From Callorhinus ursinus (taxonomy: Eukaryota > Chordata > Mammalia > Carnivora > Otariidae): 64,000 bases of DNA. Below are positions 33,457 through 45,864 of this stretch, one piece after another. Position numbers and translations under genes: made by a program. Positions within the stretch are counted from its first letter, which is position 1, and each line of letters begins with the position of its first letter. The stretch is taken from positions 5,870,301 through 5,934,300 of the forward strand of contig NW_020312788.1 in assembly GCF_003265705.1 (NCBI RefSeq), written 5' to 3'. Below the pieces are notes generated by a model, which did not search any database, was not told the origin of the DNA, and worked only from the letters and a program-made list of their open reading frames with translations.

Positions 33457-35885
33457 ACCGTTCTTCGTTACCAAATCTTCCTCTCAGATTTTGGCACTAG
33501 GTTAAGTTTTGGTTTCATATTGTGGTGGCATTGTGAGAATTCCTCTTCATCTGCATCTTCACAGGGACTGAGAGTCAAGAGCATCTGCAGGGAGGATGAG
33601 CTAGAGAACTTTTAAACAAGAACAGCTTTAGTTCACCCGAGACTTTACACCTTCTATTTTTCAAGAGTTCCTGGTATTAATTATAAAATATTTTTCATTT
33701 GACTTTCTTCATGATTTTTTATTAATCTTTGAAGTTCAGTAGAATAACCAACTCACAATGCTTTTCATCTCTGATGTCGCTGTATAGTGACTCTTTGAAC
33801 ACGCTGAGCTAGGTAATTTACATATCAACCTAAAGAGCATCAAAGATTCGTGAAGCATTTTTGAGTGTTGTACAGGCAGTTTATGTGGTTTTGACACCTC
33901 TGCTGAGTCACCTAACAGGTAATTGGGTTACCTGAAAGCGATGATGGTGACATTTGACCCTACCACTGTGTTTCATAGGACAATCACATCAGAATAACTA
34001 CCTTCTACATTAAAGTCTTTTTCCCAACACTATTGAATTTGACCCAACAACATTAAAGCAGTACTGTATGAACAAAGCCATCATAAGCGGACTTCAGGAG
34101 TCTATTTTGCATTGGCAGGAGATGATGTAACAGGACATTTCCATCTCTGCCACTACAAATAAAATATTTGCATTAGCAACATTATACATGCGGATTCCAA
34201 AACAAATTCAGTTTAAAGGTTCATCATAATTGGAGACACGGTGTTATTTACTGTAATTTCCTGTAAATTCTCTATAATTCAGCCTAGATACTACTTCTTA
34301 GATATTGTACTTTTTCCTAATTCAGCTGTACCTCTAGCACTGCCATCCTAATGATCCCCTGATGAAATCTCTTCTTGAGAATATGTTTAAATATCTAATT
34401 CCTAGAATCAAGGTGCATTATTTAAAAATGTTTACTTTGTACTATCATTCTTATGTAGTACCTCCTTTGTGAGACCAGACAGCATTTTCTCCAACTTCTC
34501 ACTTCACTAACATGAAGTTTCCATGAATTGAGATCCCAGTACCTCAACCACAAATACCAAATAAATCAGGATAATAAGTCTATGATAAAGGCTTTAATTC
34601 TATTTTCTTCTAATTAATTGATTGGTATATAAATAGATTTTTGGTTTTTTGTTTTAAAGAAAAGGAGCACAGAGAAAAGCTCACAGGTTAATTGTGGTCA
34701 GTAGAGCTATAATATTTCTAATAATAAATGGAACAAAAATTCAGGTGGTTTTTGTAATATGCTTGCTGATGCATATCTGTTGCCAGTAAAAATATTATGA
34801 ACATCATAAATTCAGAATTTTCCTAGCTACACTTTAGAAAATTGATAAATTTCATATGTATCACTACACTAAACAGCCTAGGAGGCTGAAGAACTAAATT
34901 TTAAACAGCATATACAATGCAAATGTCTGAATTTAGTTCAAAGACCTACTTGTTTGGAGCATTTTTCTGACTATATTTCTATTTGATATGTGGAATAAGT
35001 GTACCATTTAGAAAATCTGAAAAATAATGACAAAATGAAAAATAAAATCACCACAGGGAGATAATTATAGTACATACCTAAACTATGAATTATAACAGGT
35101 AAGACTATACAAAAAGTTCCCATTACAATAATGCACTTTTATTAACCACATATTTTATTTTATACATAGATATATCTCAGATATGTGGATCTGCATAAGG
35201 TTTTTAAATCTTCTAAATGTTTTGCAATGTTTGAAAGTCCTTTGTATGATGAACAAATAATTTACATAGGGATGAAATGGATGACTCCTGTGTGTTTATA
35301 AGTTTCAGACAAGCTTCCCACTCCTACCCAGCATGCTCCTTACTTATCTACCTCTACTACCCAGCTGGTGGATACTTGGGAAATAAAAGTTAATTTTTAA
35401 AATTTACCTTAGCAGAGCATTATTGGAAAAAGAGATCTGCCAACAAATTCATAAAGTATGCCCAAAGAAGTTTTGAGTTACTCACTACTATTTCAAATTA
35501 TATATTTCTCTCTTAATAGGTAATGTTTCCATTTTAAGACAACTGACAGCTTCTGGAGATGTCAAACATTGATTTCACATAATATTTTGAGTTTAAGTGG
35601 CTCATTTCATCAGCAAATCAAGATTATTTTTGCCATTAGACAATAAAAAAGAAGATATTTCATGGTTTATACAGTTCTTATCATTATTGTATAAACTCAC
35701 CTTCTATTAAAATCTTACTTATATTTTCTTTTCAATATCTGCTTCTAGAATATGATCAAATTTTAATTTTTGCCTTCATTCTACTAAGAAATTTTAGCAA
35801 AATGTAGAATATAAAAATGTTGAAGACAGTACAAGAGTATTACAGTTTTGTATTATTCTCTGGATTTTTATTTTCTGAATTTATT
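33457..35885. other. Single-copy AT-rich DNA, no gene seen
   Basis: 2.4 kb without a recognised repeat or coding frame, one of the longest clean stretches here. Confidence 0.5.
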
Positions 35886-35889
35886 TCTA

Positions 35890-36189
35890 GTGCTTTGACA
35901 TCTTGCTGACACTGAAGGGAACTGATCTTTGAGGGTTAGCTAATTCCTAGAGATAGCAAACAATTTGCCGGAGACGTGCCTTTCATATGCAAACGAACAC
36001 ATCCAGTGTCCACACCCTAACTACCTTCTCTATTGGCTTTCCCCAATTTTTCTGGGCCTCTATCCCCCCACCCCCACCCCAGGGGTATCCCCTACACTTC
36101 AGGGCCTGCTAAAACCGTTCAAACTAACCCATCCTAAGCCCGCTTACCTTGCCTCACTTATTCCTTCCCACAGAAACTAAAAAAGGCAC

Positions 36190-36229
<40 letters not shown>

Positions 36230-36610
36230 ATTTATTTATTTGACAGAGGGAGAGAGAGAGTGAGAATGAGAGCACAAGCCTGGGGAAGGGCAGAGGGAGA
36301 GAGAGAGAGAAGCAGGCTCCCCGCTGAGCAAGGAGCCTGACGACGGGGGACTCATCCCAGGAAGCCGGGATTATGATCTGAGCTGAAGGCAGGCGCTTAA
36401 CAGACTGAGCCACCCAGGTGCCCCATAAAAAGGCTCTTGCCCACATTTTCCCCTTCTCCCTCTGCCTCCTGACTGACCCTGGGGCTTCCCCACGTGCCCT
36501 CTCCTCTTGGAAACTGAGTAATTATCCTTCTAATGACAACTGTCTCCTGAACTATTGGCCTGGCTATACCTGAGTAATAAAAAAACATGCACAATTTGAA
36601 ACACATTTCA
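35890..36610 (+). mobile_element. Solo LTR, copy 2, split by a SINE
   Basis: Same order of blocks as 24265-24800: ctttgacatcttgctgacac, gggttagctaattcctagag, catatgcaaac, ccttgcctcacttattcctt; after the SINE (36190-36424), tctgcctcctgactgaccct and ctatacctgagtaataaaaa. Moderately diverged from copy 1. Confidence 0.6.
36190..36424 (-). mobile_element. Can-SINE with (TA)n in its tail
   Basis: Reverse orientation. The tail side has turned into about 17 TA units (36195-36228). It ends gagccacccaggtgcccc. Flanking aaaaaggc on both sides (before 36190 and at ~36427) is the target duplication within the LTR. Confidence 0.93.
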
Positions 36611-36670
36611 CCTATGTGTAAGTTTTTGTCTATAAAAATTTCCTGTTAGTTAAGAAGCACAAAATGTGAA

Positions 36671-36862
36671 ATCTGGCTCAGTCATAAGCGTCTGCGTTCG
36701 GCTCAGGTCATGGTCCCAGGGTCCTGGGATCGAGCCCCACATCGTGCTCCCTGCTCGGCGGGAAGCCTGCTTCTCCCTCTCCCACGCCCCCTGCTTGTGT
36801 TCCCTCTCTCGCTGTGTCTCTCTCTTCTTGTCAAATAAATAAATAAAATCTTAAAAAAAAAG
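36671..36862 (+). mobile_element. Can-SINE, short 5' truncation
   Basis: Starts at tggctcagtcataagcgtct, lacking the first ~11 nt. Body and A-rich tail complete. No clear target duplication. Confidence 0.92.
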
Positions 36863-37286
36863 ATCTTCAAGGGGTCAAACATTCCCCATCTTAACTCACT
36901 GCCATCAACAAGTCTTAACATTATTTGTACTCCCTATCAAAACAGGTGATTGCCACTCTGCTGACAGCATGTCCTTACTCTAATTCAGATCTGTACACTA
37001 GAGTTTCTCAACTAGTGTGAAGCCAACGGGTTATGGTCTGGGAAGGGATCCATCTCTTTACCCCTCATGGCTCCCAGAGCGGCCAGGACTCCTGTGCTGG
37101 TGACCTCTGGCTATTAACACCCTGCCCAGGCTCTCCCAGTTTGCTACATAAATATTATTATTTAATCTGTGTGTAGTGTCTTGAAAAAACTGGCAGCACT
37201 ACTTTAAACTAATAATCATTAAGGAGTTTGGACTGTGGGGTCCACTTCCAGGTGATCCCCGGGCAGATTTAAAATGTAGACTCCAG

Positions 37287-37472
37287 GGGCGCCCCAGTGG
37301 CTCAGTCGTTGGGCGTCTGCATTTGGCTTAGGTCATGAGCCCCACATCGGGCTCCCTGCTCGGCGGGAAGCCTGCTTCTCCCTCTCCCACTCCCCCTGCT
37401 TGTGTTCCCTCTCTCTGTGTTTCTCTCTCTGTCAGATAAATAAAATCTTTAAGAAAAGAATAAATAAATAAT
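37287..37472 (+). mobile_element. Can-SINE, young, internal deletion
   Basis: Flanked by the perfect 16-bp repeat aaaatgtagactccag (37271-37286, 37473-37488). The gtcccagggtcctgggatc block (~19 nt) is missing between aggtcatg and agccccac. Confidence 0.96.
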
Positions 37473-37589
37473 AAAATGTAGACTCCAGTGTATTTTCCAT
37501 TTTCATTTTAAATATTGAACCACAATAATGTTTACTTACCAACACCAAAGCCCAACCAGATTTTTTATATTAGACTTAAAATCTCTCAG

Positions 37590-38115
37590 GATGCCTTTCC
37601 ACATACAAGATAAACTAGAACTCCCTACCATGGCCCAAAAGGCCCTTCACAGCACTATCCCTGTTTCTCTTTGCAGACACCTTCCAGCAAGCCCCAGCAT
37701 TTACTCTTTGCTTGACTTACACCGAACCCCTAACATTTCGTAAACATACCATGCATGCTCTTTTTGTCTTTGCTGCTCGCTTCGCCTTAAATGCTCTGCT
37801 TCTTTGTTGACCTGACATTTTCCTATATATTTTTCAAGATTCAGTGTACACAGAAGTATCACTACAAAGGCTTCTTAGCAACAACTGCCCCCTCTTCCCT
37901 CCATGTACACTTCCTCTCACTTCTTACCTCCCTATTCCTAGGAAAGTTGGTTCACCTTCTCTAAGATCCCACATAACTATGTGAAAACTTCTATTATTGT
38001 ACAAGCACACTGTATTAAAGGTGTCAGTTTATAAACCTGTTGTCATGAGATGTTCAGCTCCTTATAGGCCCGGAGTATGTCTAACCCACCTTTTTCTCAA
38101 AGTACAAAGCAAATG
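37590..38115 (+). mobile_element. L2 LINE (ORF end and 3' part)
   Basis: ccttcacagcactatccctg, ctttgctgctcgcttcgcct, taaatgctctgcttc, then tgttcagctccttataggcc. These follow L2 order in sense orientation. Confidence 0.65.
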
Positions 38116-40195
38116 ATGGAGCAGTGGTTACTTTTAGTTTCATTTGCTTCGGGCTCCCCTCCTTGAAATCAGCTGCACCACCACATTCCTCCACCATTGC
38201 TGAACTGCTTTCTTTCATTTCTCTGCTTTCGTGGCCACAAGATTTGGTTTTCGAGGACCTAAGATTATCTTTCCTGGGATATAAATATTAGTCAATTAGA
38301 ACACTTTCCTTTCTGTTCAAACTAGGAAGATACAGTCCAGGAAGCTACTGAGAGTCATGGGTACACACACAAAGGATGGGGTAAGAGGGTGAAGCATGGT
38401 CACAGAAGCAGGGATGAGAGAGGGAGAAAAAGTCCCGAGGCGCTGCAGACCCTGGTCTGGGGTTACTCAGGTCTACCATGAACCGACTTTTTTTTTTTTT
38501 AATCTGCCTAAGTTGGTTCAACTGGAGTTTTATCATGACCTCAAAATGCTAACTAGCAGAGAAAGAAAATCAACAAATGTGAGGTAGCTGACAGACGAAG
38601 GAGGGAGGGAAAGAAAATTAAAAAGTCAAATGTCACAGGAAATCCTTTCAACTTCACTCAACTCACTCAGTATGCAAGAGTTTTTCAAACTTCTCGTCAG
38701 AATTATTAGTGTTGGGTGGCAATCATGTGTCAAATCTCCGGGATGAAATATAAAAATCTTTGTAATAAACACAAGAATCTACTATGCAAATCATTCAGTA
38801 ACAATGAGAAGAGAACTTTAAAACTCCTTGGTTTTAAGTTAAAACTTCTCTATTTATAAATTTAGAAATCTTCCAGAAAAAAAAAAAAAAGACTAATATT
38901 ATGTGGTTATGTTAATTTGGCCACTAATTTCCAAAAGTTTGTGACATTATTATGAGATAAGAATAAAAGCAAAGTGCAAATTTTGCTCTCTAAATTGACC
39001 AACAATTTAAACTATTGAAAGGTTAACATAAAAGGCTTTTAGAGTCTGATGGATATTTTGCAGTTTTGAGAAAGATAATTATCCTATATTGATTTTTTAA
39101 ATTTTAGAGTCTAACAAACCATGTGTAGGATTTTCAGATATATACAAACAGCACCAACCTGTCTACACTTCCTTTAAAAAATACATATTCTTTAAATATT
39201 GGCCCATCAAATTGACAGCCCATTACATTTTATCATTATGGAATATGCACTAAGAGCAATATGCTAGGTGCTGCCTAGAAGCTGCCGATCCAAAGTAATT
39301 TTTCAAATGGAAATGAATTCAGCAATCTAGGGAAATACTACCACAAAACAATGCCTTACTGAATCTCATTAAATCAATTTGGAAAGGCATATGGGTGGAA
39401 AGGTAAAAATAAATCAACAAGATTAAAAAGGAAGTACATTGCTTTGTAACAAAGAGAGAGGAGGTATAGTATCTTGTTGCCAAGTAACAGGATTTTAAGT
39501 AGGAATTATTTGTCTTCCTTATAGAATAAGGCAATTTTGAAGATTAGAGCAAAATACTGTTTGCATATGGTCCAGTTTATACAAACGGCCTTTCCCTCAA
39601 CAAGACCTACTCCATCTTTCAAGAGGGAGATGAGCTTTCACTGGAGGAACTATTGCCTAGCAACAAGATGCTAAGAAGGCGAGCTGAATCTTCTCTAGAA
39701 AGAGCTCCCTCTCTCTCCCCACTGCACTGCAATGACCTCTAGCACAGACTGGTGCCCTTGAGAGAACCACCTTAACAACCAGAAACCTACGGGAGAAGAG
39801 CTTTGCTAAGATCACTACAAGGTCTAAGCTGCTTCTTTTGTTTTTAAGCAGATCACACAGTGCTCATGCTTCTGTGCTTAGAGCTACACAAAGCATTTTC
39901 ACAGACATGCCTTTACTTTGTTTAAGCCCCTGGCTGTCATCGGGATTGAGGCACATGACTAACTACCTGACTAACTACAGGCCTCAGGTCTAGCCAGTCT
40001 TACCTGACTGCCAAATGTTTGCTGAAAAGAACTGAAGGAACTCCATCATCTTTGCCAGGGGCTCGAGTGTTACACCCACAGCCCCACCCTACCAGCCCAG
40101 GGTCAGGGTTGCAAATCCTCTTTGAACCTCTTCTTCCCGGGGTGACTCGTCCTTTGCTCCTTTAACCCTTCACTCCCACATCCTTGATAACGATT
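38116..40195. other. Single-copy DNA with two RFX-like motifs
   Basis: No repeat or exon assigned. It contains a short poly-T (38488-38500) and poly-A (38879-38890). X-box-like motifs lie at 39476 and 39652. Confidence 0.45.
39476..39664. promoter_or_regulatory. Pair of RFX X-box-like motifs
   Basis: gttgccaagtaac (39476-39488) and attgcctagcaac (39652-39664) both have the two half-sites of the X-box (GTTRCC and GGYAAC, allowing 0-3 nt between). They are ~165 bp apart in single-copy DNA. Binding is inferred only from sequence. Confidence 0.35.
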
Positions 40196-40199
40196 TTAA

Positions 40200-40300
40200 G
40201 TTTTGTTTTTTTGTTTTTAAATTGGGCCCTAATAAACACACAGCGCTAGGTGCTGGAGATAAAATTAGGAACAAGACGTAGTTCGTGTGGGAGCTTATAG
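40200..40300 (-). mobile_element. L2 LINE 3' remnant
   Basis: ccctaataaacacacagcgc, taggtgctggagataaaatt, gggagcttataggattcc: antisense L2 end. Confidence 0.55.
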
Positions 40301-42050
40301 GATTCCATGGGCAGGCTGCCTGGAGATAATACCTCCACTGAGGAAGCTAGTGGGGCAAAAATGTGGGAGTGGCTGGAAAGTAAGGTGGAGTGGAGGTGGG
40401 GAAGAAATCGGGCGAAGAGAACAAAGGCAACAGGAAATAGGGATCCTGAAGCCAGGGGAGTATGCTACCCTCTATCCTTACGGCTCAGTATTTGTAAATT
40501 TTTAGTTACGAGTCAGATGGACTCAATAACTTCTTGCAACCTAGCCTACAACCAAAAACAGCTCACACATCTATTACAAAAGCTGTCGTATTTCGCCAGT
40601 CTCTTATTCAAATTACGTTTAATCAAAATGTACATCCACATGTTTCCAAACAGGGGACAGGGCTTGGAATGCACTCAAAATAATCATTCTTAAGGCTATA
40701 GGACAGGAGAATAGAGTATTTACTTGTAAATCTTTTGTCACATTGTAAATACCTGAGAAAAATCAGGAAATGTATTCCAGGTACTACCCTTGCAAATGTC
40801 TGTATTCACATGTACTCACCTACTCCTAGATGCAGGTCTTATTTTTCTTTCAAAGGAGAAAAATAGGCATGCCAATTGGCTATGATTGTTTCAAAAATAA
40901 AACGTTTAATTTCTGAAGCAGTGTTTCTGAAAACACTACGCCCAGAATTAGAGTTTCAGGCTTCTCAGATTTGCTCTTTAGAGACGGGCGTCTGCTCTGC
41001 CTCTCTGCTGCCCCCATGTGAGTTGACAGAACAAAGCAGCACAGCAAACCTTGTCTCAGAACAAACCTGCCAAGCCATAGAACTTCAAGAAAGGAGGGAC
41101 GATGCGAACAACACAAGCTTTTCTTGCAGATTCCAGGAATCTGGATTTGTTGTGACTCAATCACTGTGCAGATGGGTTTCTATTGACTAATATTTTCAAG
41201 ACTTGTTTCAAAGAGAGAAGTTTTTCAATATCTGAAGACAGCTCAGGATATATATTTAAATCATATGAAGGTCAAGAAAGGAGGATTTAATTGGCTAATT
41301 AAGGCTCCAACTTGTACAATTACAGAACAATTACTGCTCAGCCAAGAACTAAACTTCACTGTTCTTTTTTTCACCTTAGAAATGCTAAACCATTCCTTGC
41401 TAGTGGAATGGTATACATCAAGGAATTCATCTAGCTTTCTTATCTTACTAAAGCTAACTGTATGTATTTCCTTTAAAAATAAGCTATTTTCAGAAAGTTG
41501 TATTACATACAAAATGTGAAAGAAAATTTCTATTCTGGGGCTAACTCTTCTGGAGTGCCCTTCAAATATGCCAACCCTCTCGTCTTTATTTCTATTCTGT
41601 GCCTTAGAGATTACAAGTATTCCTATACCTTCACCTATCATTCCTCAGCAGATGGTTTGCAAATGGTTCCCTAGCTTCTCTTATATACTAGAAATTACCC
41701 TTCCAATGTTTCACCCGTCTCAAATTAAAAGGATAACTTCTTCTGCCCCCAAACTTTCTTCCATACTGATTTTCCTATATTTGGGGGTTTCTTACCATCT
41801 TTCCAGTCTTAACACTCAAAATTTATTTTTGAATCCCTTTCCCCTTTCCTCTGTATTCATTTTCAACCCGTCAATGCTAGGAACCCCACCACAAGCCTGC
41901 TTACCACTAGCTGGAGGCTCCTGGTGAAAAGTAGATGCCTAATAAAGATTTATAGATGGATTTTTGATGGATGGATGGATTGATAAATGGATTGGGAAAA
42001 AAGATATTAGACAATCAAATTTTGGGTGAAAAAAGGCTGAAAAGATAGGT
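40301..42050. other. Single-copy DNA, no gene assigned
   Basis: Contains the longest plus-strand frames of the region (128 codons at 40307-40693, 104 at 40876-41190, 119 at 41568-41927). None resembles a known protein and each overlaps opposite-strand frames. GATG repeats lie at ~41965-41990. Confidence 0.4.
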
Positions 42051-42054
42051 ATGC

Positions 42055-42520
42055 TATAACAGGGAGATGGAATCTAATTCAAGGTACAAAAGGGATAGGT
42101 TATCATGGTGTGATTTTTAAGCTAATCTTTATAAGATAAGAAATGGTTAATCAAGTAAAAAGAAGGAGAAAGGCATTCCAGTCTGAGTGGTCTGTTCTTA
42201 ACCTCTGAGGTAGGAATGAGTTTGACATCTTCATATAATTGCAACATGCACAGAGGAGAGAGGAGGGCAAGATGAAGTATCCAGAGCAGAGTGCTGGTTG
42301 AAGGTTTTTTTAATCCCCCTTTGGCATACTGATAGCTTTTTTTAGCAGGTGAATCATGCATTCATGCCAACTGCCTGTTCCTCATTTGAGATTTGAAATT
42401 TGAGATTGAAATTGGGTCTTACAGCACATGTGATTAGATTTTTATCCTAAGAGCAAAGAAAGCTGTGGAAGAGATTTAACCAGGGAAGTGACACGTTCTG
42501 ATCTGAGCTTATAAAACACA
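42055..42520 (-). mobile_element. L2-like LINE remnant
   Basis: aggagaaaggcattccagtc, gtctgttcttaacctctgag and aaccagggaagtgacacgtt resemble antisense L2. Confidence 0.5.
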
Positions 42521-43180
42521 CTAGAACCCTTCCATAACACAGTAAGTGTGGTGCAAAATGCTCACTGCCACGAAGTGTGTTGTTGTGTTACGGTTAGGTT
42601 AATGAAGTGACCAGGATGAGCGAGCCTACTAGGACAGAGTGGGAGTCCAGAAGTGCTGTCCAAATTTCTCCAAGTCAGGGCCCACGTTCCAGCCTCATTC
42701 AGCACCACCTTGTGGCAGCTGTTCGTCTAGGTTAAATATTGGTAGGAATGATTCTGAGTGCTATAGCTGGGATTTCCAAGACAGTGGCAGTAATATCAAG
42801 AATCTCATGTCTTGCAGACACCGTGTAGGGAAACTGAACTGGAAGAAAATTGAAGACGTGAAAGTTCCTCATCTACTTCCCAAGACATGAGTTCCTGATA
42901 TTTCCTCAATGGGCATTACCTTCTTTTCTTTGGGCCCCTCCACCAAAAGATGACAACTTTGGCCTCCTATTTGGGAGTGAGGGGAAGATAGAGAGTAACA
43001 ACCAATCACACATTGCATTATATCCAATTTCTCTTAATTGTTGGTGGTTGTCATGGACTTTTAGGGTAACATTCCAACTGTTATATGGAAACTGGATTAT
43101 AGGTGGAAAAGAGGTGGTTTGGTTAGCAGATCAGTAGGAGGCAATTGCAAAAGCTCAAATGAGAGATGAAGGTTTCTTTT
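42521..43180. other. Single-copy DNA, nothing recognised
   Basis: Frames up to 83 codons, none recognisable. Confidence 0.4.
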
Positions 43181-43185
43181 ATTTT

Positions 43186-43302
43186 AATGTTTTTGTTTTG
43201 TTTTGTTTTGTTTTGTTTTGTTTTGAGTAATCTCTATGCCCAACATGGGGCTCAAACTCAAGAGTCACATGTCTTACCAACTGACCCAGCCAGGAGCCCT
43301 GA
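43186..43302 (-). mobile_element. Can-SINE, short older type, with (TTTTG)n tail
   Basis: About seven ttttg units (43191-43224), then gtaatctctatgcccaacat, ggggctcaaactcaagagtc, ctgacccagccaggagccc. It lacks the CT-rich segment of the other copies. Confidence 0.85.
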
Positions 43303-43439
43303 CAGACAACAGTTTCTTAAACTAAAGTGGCAGCTGCAGAATGGAAGTAAGGGGGCATATCTGAGGTATTTAGGAAGCAGAATCAGCTGGCTTAGTGACT
43401 GATTGGATGTCAGGGAGTAGAGGAGTAAAGTGTCAAGAA

Positions 43440-44080
43440 AGACCTGTGATCACGCAGGTTTCCTCCATGAAAATGCAGGCAGATGGTGGCTTAGTATATC
43501 GACATACTTGGGTGGAAACATTTTCAGGAAGAGACCACGAGTTCAGTTTTGAAATATGAAGTGGATCTGTTGCTTAAGCAAATGGCTCTGCATGTCTTGA
43601 TCTCAAGAACATGGGTCTGACTAGCGGTAAAAATTTGGGACCTATTGCTGTGAAGATGGCAATTGATGTGATTGGAAAGAATATGATTGCCTAGAGAAAC
43701 AGGGTAAATTAAAAAAGAAAAAATAAAGGACTAGGACTCAAGAATGAGAAAAGTAGGGAGAATGTAGTGGTATCAAAGCCAGAAGCAGGAAAAGTCTCAA
43801 GAGGGGATGAATAGGAAACCATGCTGAAAGCTCTTTTGAGGTCAAGCAAATCAAGACAGAAAATGATCTGACCCATCGATTTGGAGAGCAGGTTGACCTT
43901 AGCAAGAAGAGTTGTGTGGAAGAAGTCAGAATAAAAACCAGACTGGAGTTGGAGTTATTTGCTAATTTATTGAGAAATTTTAAAAGGCAAAGTAGCATGT
44001 TTAATTTTTTATGATTGAGGAGGTATGAGCAGTTAGCCTAGATATTGAGAGGAAGGTGCCGATAATGATGGAGGGAGCAA
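43440..44080 (-). mobile_element. L2-like LINE remnant
   Basis: caggcagatggtggcttagt, agttttgaaatatgaagtgg and catgctgaaagctcttttga resemble antisense L2 sequence. Confidence 0.45.
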
Positions 44081-44204
44081 TGGCAGAGGATAGGGAAAAG
44101 ATCCAAAATGTAAGATTCTTGAGGAAGTGAGAATGAATGGCATTGAGAATACAGGAGAGGTTGACCTTCGATTAGAGGAGGAAGAGTTCTACTGTTGCCT
44201 AGGA

Positions 44205-44234
44205 CGGGGTTGCGGGGGGGGGCGGGGGGGCGTG
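44205..44234. repeat. G-run cluster, quadruplex-capable
   Basis: Runs of 4, 9 and 7 G separated by ttgc and c within ~26 bp. Long runs can supply four G-tracts. Confidence 0.75.
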
Positions 44235-44269
44235 GTTTGCAGATGATGGCGTTCTCACAGATTCTGTGG

Positions 44270-44715
44270 TTGGAAGTTCCCACAGCCTGGGTTTACACTC
44301 TTTTGTTAACCTCCAAACCGGTCACCCTGAGTTGGACCACTTTCTACTCCACAACATTCAGCACAGTTTGGCAAATGACATATCATAAAGAACTACTTCA
44401 ATAAGGTCACTTCTCCGCTTAAACATCTTCAGCCACTACAAAGAAGGATCCAAGAGAGGAGATGCTGGATGCTGAGTTAAAACCAGGTCAGTATAAAGGA
44501 CCTGGCCTTAGCTCAGCTGTATATTCATGCAAATCTCTTCACTCCTCTGTCCCTGTTTTACAAACTCCTTTCTTTACATATCCTGACTTCCCTGAGTTGT
44601 TGCCACTTACATCATGACAGATCATCAATGATCAAGTCTCGGCTCCTTTTTATTTCCTCCACAACTTACACCAATGACTCTCTCGTAAGAAGCCTGAAAC
44701 ACTCATTTATACTAA
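44270..44715 (+). mobile_element. L2-like LINE remnant
   Basis: Sense phrases: tgggtttacactcttttgtt, ttctccgcttaaacatcttc, tatcctgacttccctgagtt. Confidence 0.4.
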
Positions 44716-44817
44716 TTTATATTGCAGTTAAAATTCCCATGGCTTTACCCAAGGTTTCACAGACAGGCACCATTGGTGGTTATATCTAAGAGACACTAGC
44801 AGAGTACCTTTTGCATT

Positions 44818-44845
44818 TTACACACACACACACACACACACACAG
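44818..44845. repeat. (CA)n microsatellite
   Basis: About thirteen CA units. Confidence 0.95.
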
Positions 44846-45029
44846 ATTTGTAATATTTTGCAACAGTCATACAGAAAGGAAAACAGGAAACGAGACAAGA
44901 GGTCTTCAAGAAGTCACTTCTGCCACAGCATCATGCTAAAACTCACAGTCCCGTTTCCACACGAATGTTCAAAGCATATTCTCAATGGAAATATGCTCAA
45001 AAGAAGCCACTTCAGAAAGTCAGAAAAAT

Positions 45030-45155
45030 TAAGTCAAGTCTAGTGCCCTAATTGTTTGACTTTGAGCAAGTCATTTCCCCTTTGGGTCACAGGGTCCTCA
45101 TTTGTACAAAAAGGGGAGAGAAACCAAATAATCTCCCATTTTTCTTCTAGTTATA
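45030..45155 (+). mobile_element. MIR SINE core
   Basis: ctttgagcaagtcatttccc, ctttgggtcacagggtcctc, atttgtacaaaaaggggaga: MIR core in sense orientation. Confidence 0.7.
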
Positions 45156-45860
45156 ACATTTTATAAATCCCTTTTGAGAATGAGGCTGATTATGGGTGAA
45201 TAGGCATTTTAAGATTACAGAGATAGCTGCCACAGAGTGATGATCTTACAATTCATAGTCCTTTCTTTGCATTTACTATGGAAGGAAAAAAAGTGCTGAG
45301 TGGTGTTTTCATTCTCTGAACCGCATCGTCTTTCCTAGGGAAAGCCGACTACCACATTTAGAATATGAAGTGATTAAACCATAATACTCTTCAACTGCTT
45401 GCAATTTGAGGCAATGTTTGATGATGAATGATTACATAGATAGCCCCCGGTACCACCTAATGTGAAAAATCTTCTTTTAGGTCAGACTCTAAGCATCAAA
45501 CTATTCCCATAAAGAAAAACAATTCAATGTCCTTACTGTTAAACAGCAAATAATAACTCTAGCAACAGTAACAATTATTTCACCCTTGCAACTTAGAGCA
45601 ATTTCTGTGTAAAATAATCAGCTAACATTTTACTGAATTTCTTGAAAAGAAGCAACACTTTCAATAAAACAGACATAAGACTCAGTTTATTGATTACATG
45701 AAGGAATGGACTCTTGAATAAATACACAGAGCTAAACTCTATTCATCTATTCACTAATAAATATGTAAACAAAGATTAGGATTAGTAATTGTGTGGTTAG
45801 AAATTAAGGTCCTGGTTCAAAGAGCAATAGCACATGAAGGAGGAAGGTCATTCTTCTAGT
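45156..45860. other. Single-copy DNA, nothing recognised
   Basis: No gene or repeat seen. Confidence 0.45.
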
Positions 45861-45864
45861 ACTG

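Noticed and set aside
36149..36446. Frames with Tyr-Ile repeats
   Set aside because: They translate the TA run and SINE at 36190-36424.
24265..36610. A provirus with two LTRs and internal genes
   Set aside because: The interval holds old L2 and MIR elements in place of gag, pol and env, and the left LTR interrupts a MIR that continues straight after it.
40307..41190. Overlapping 104-128 codon frames as a gene
   Set aside because: Frames on both strands overlap, part of the region is near L2 remains, and no protein family is recognisable.
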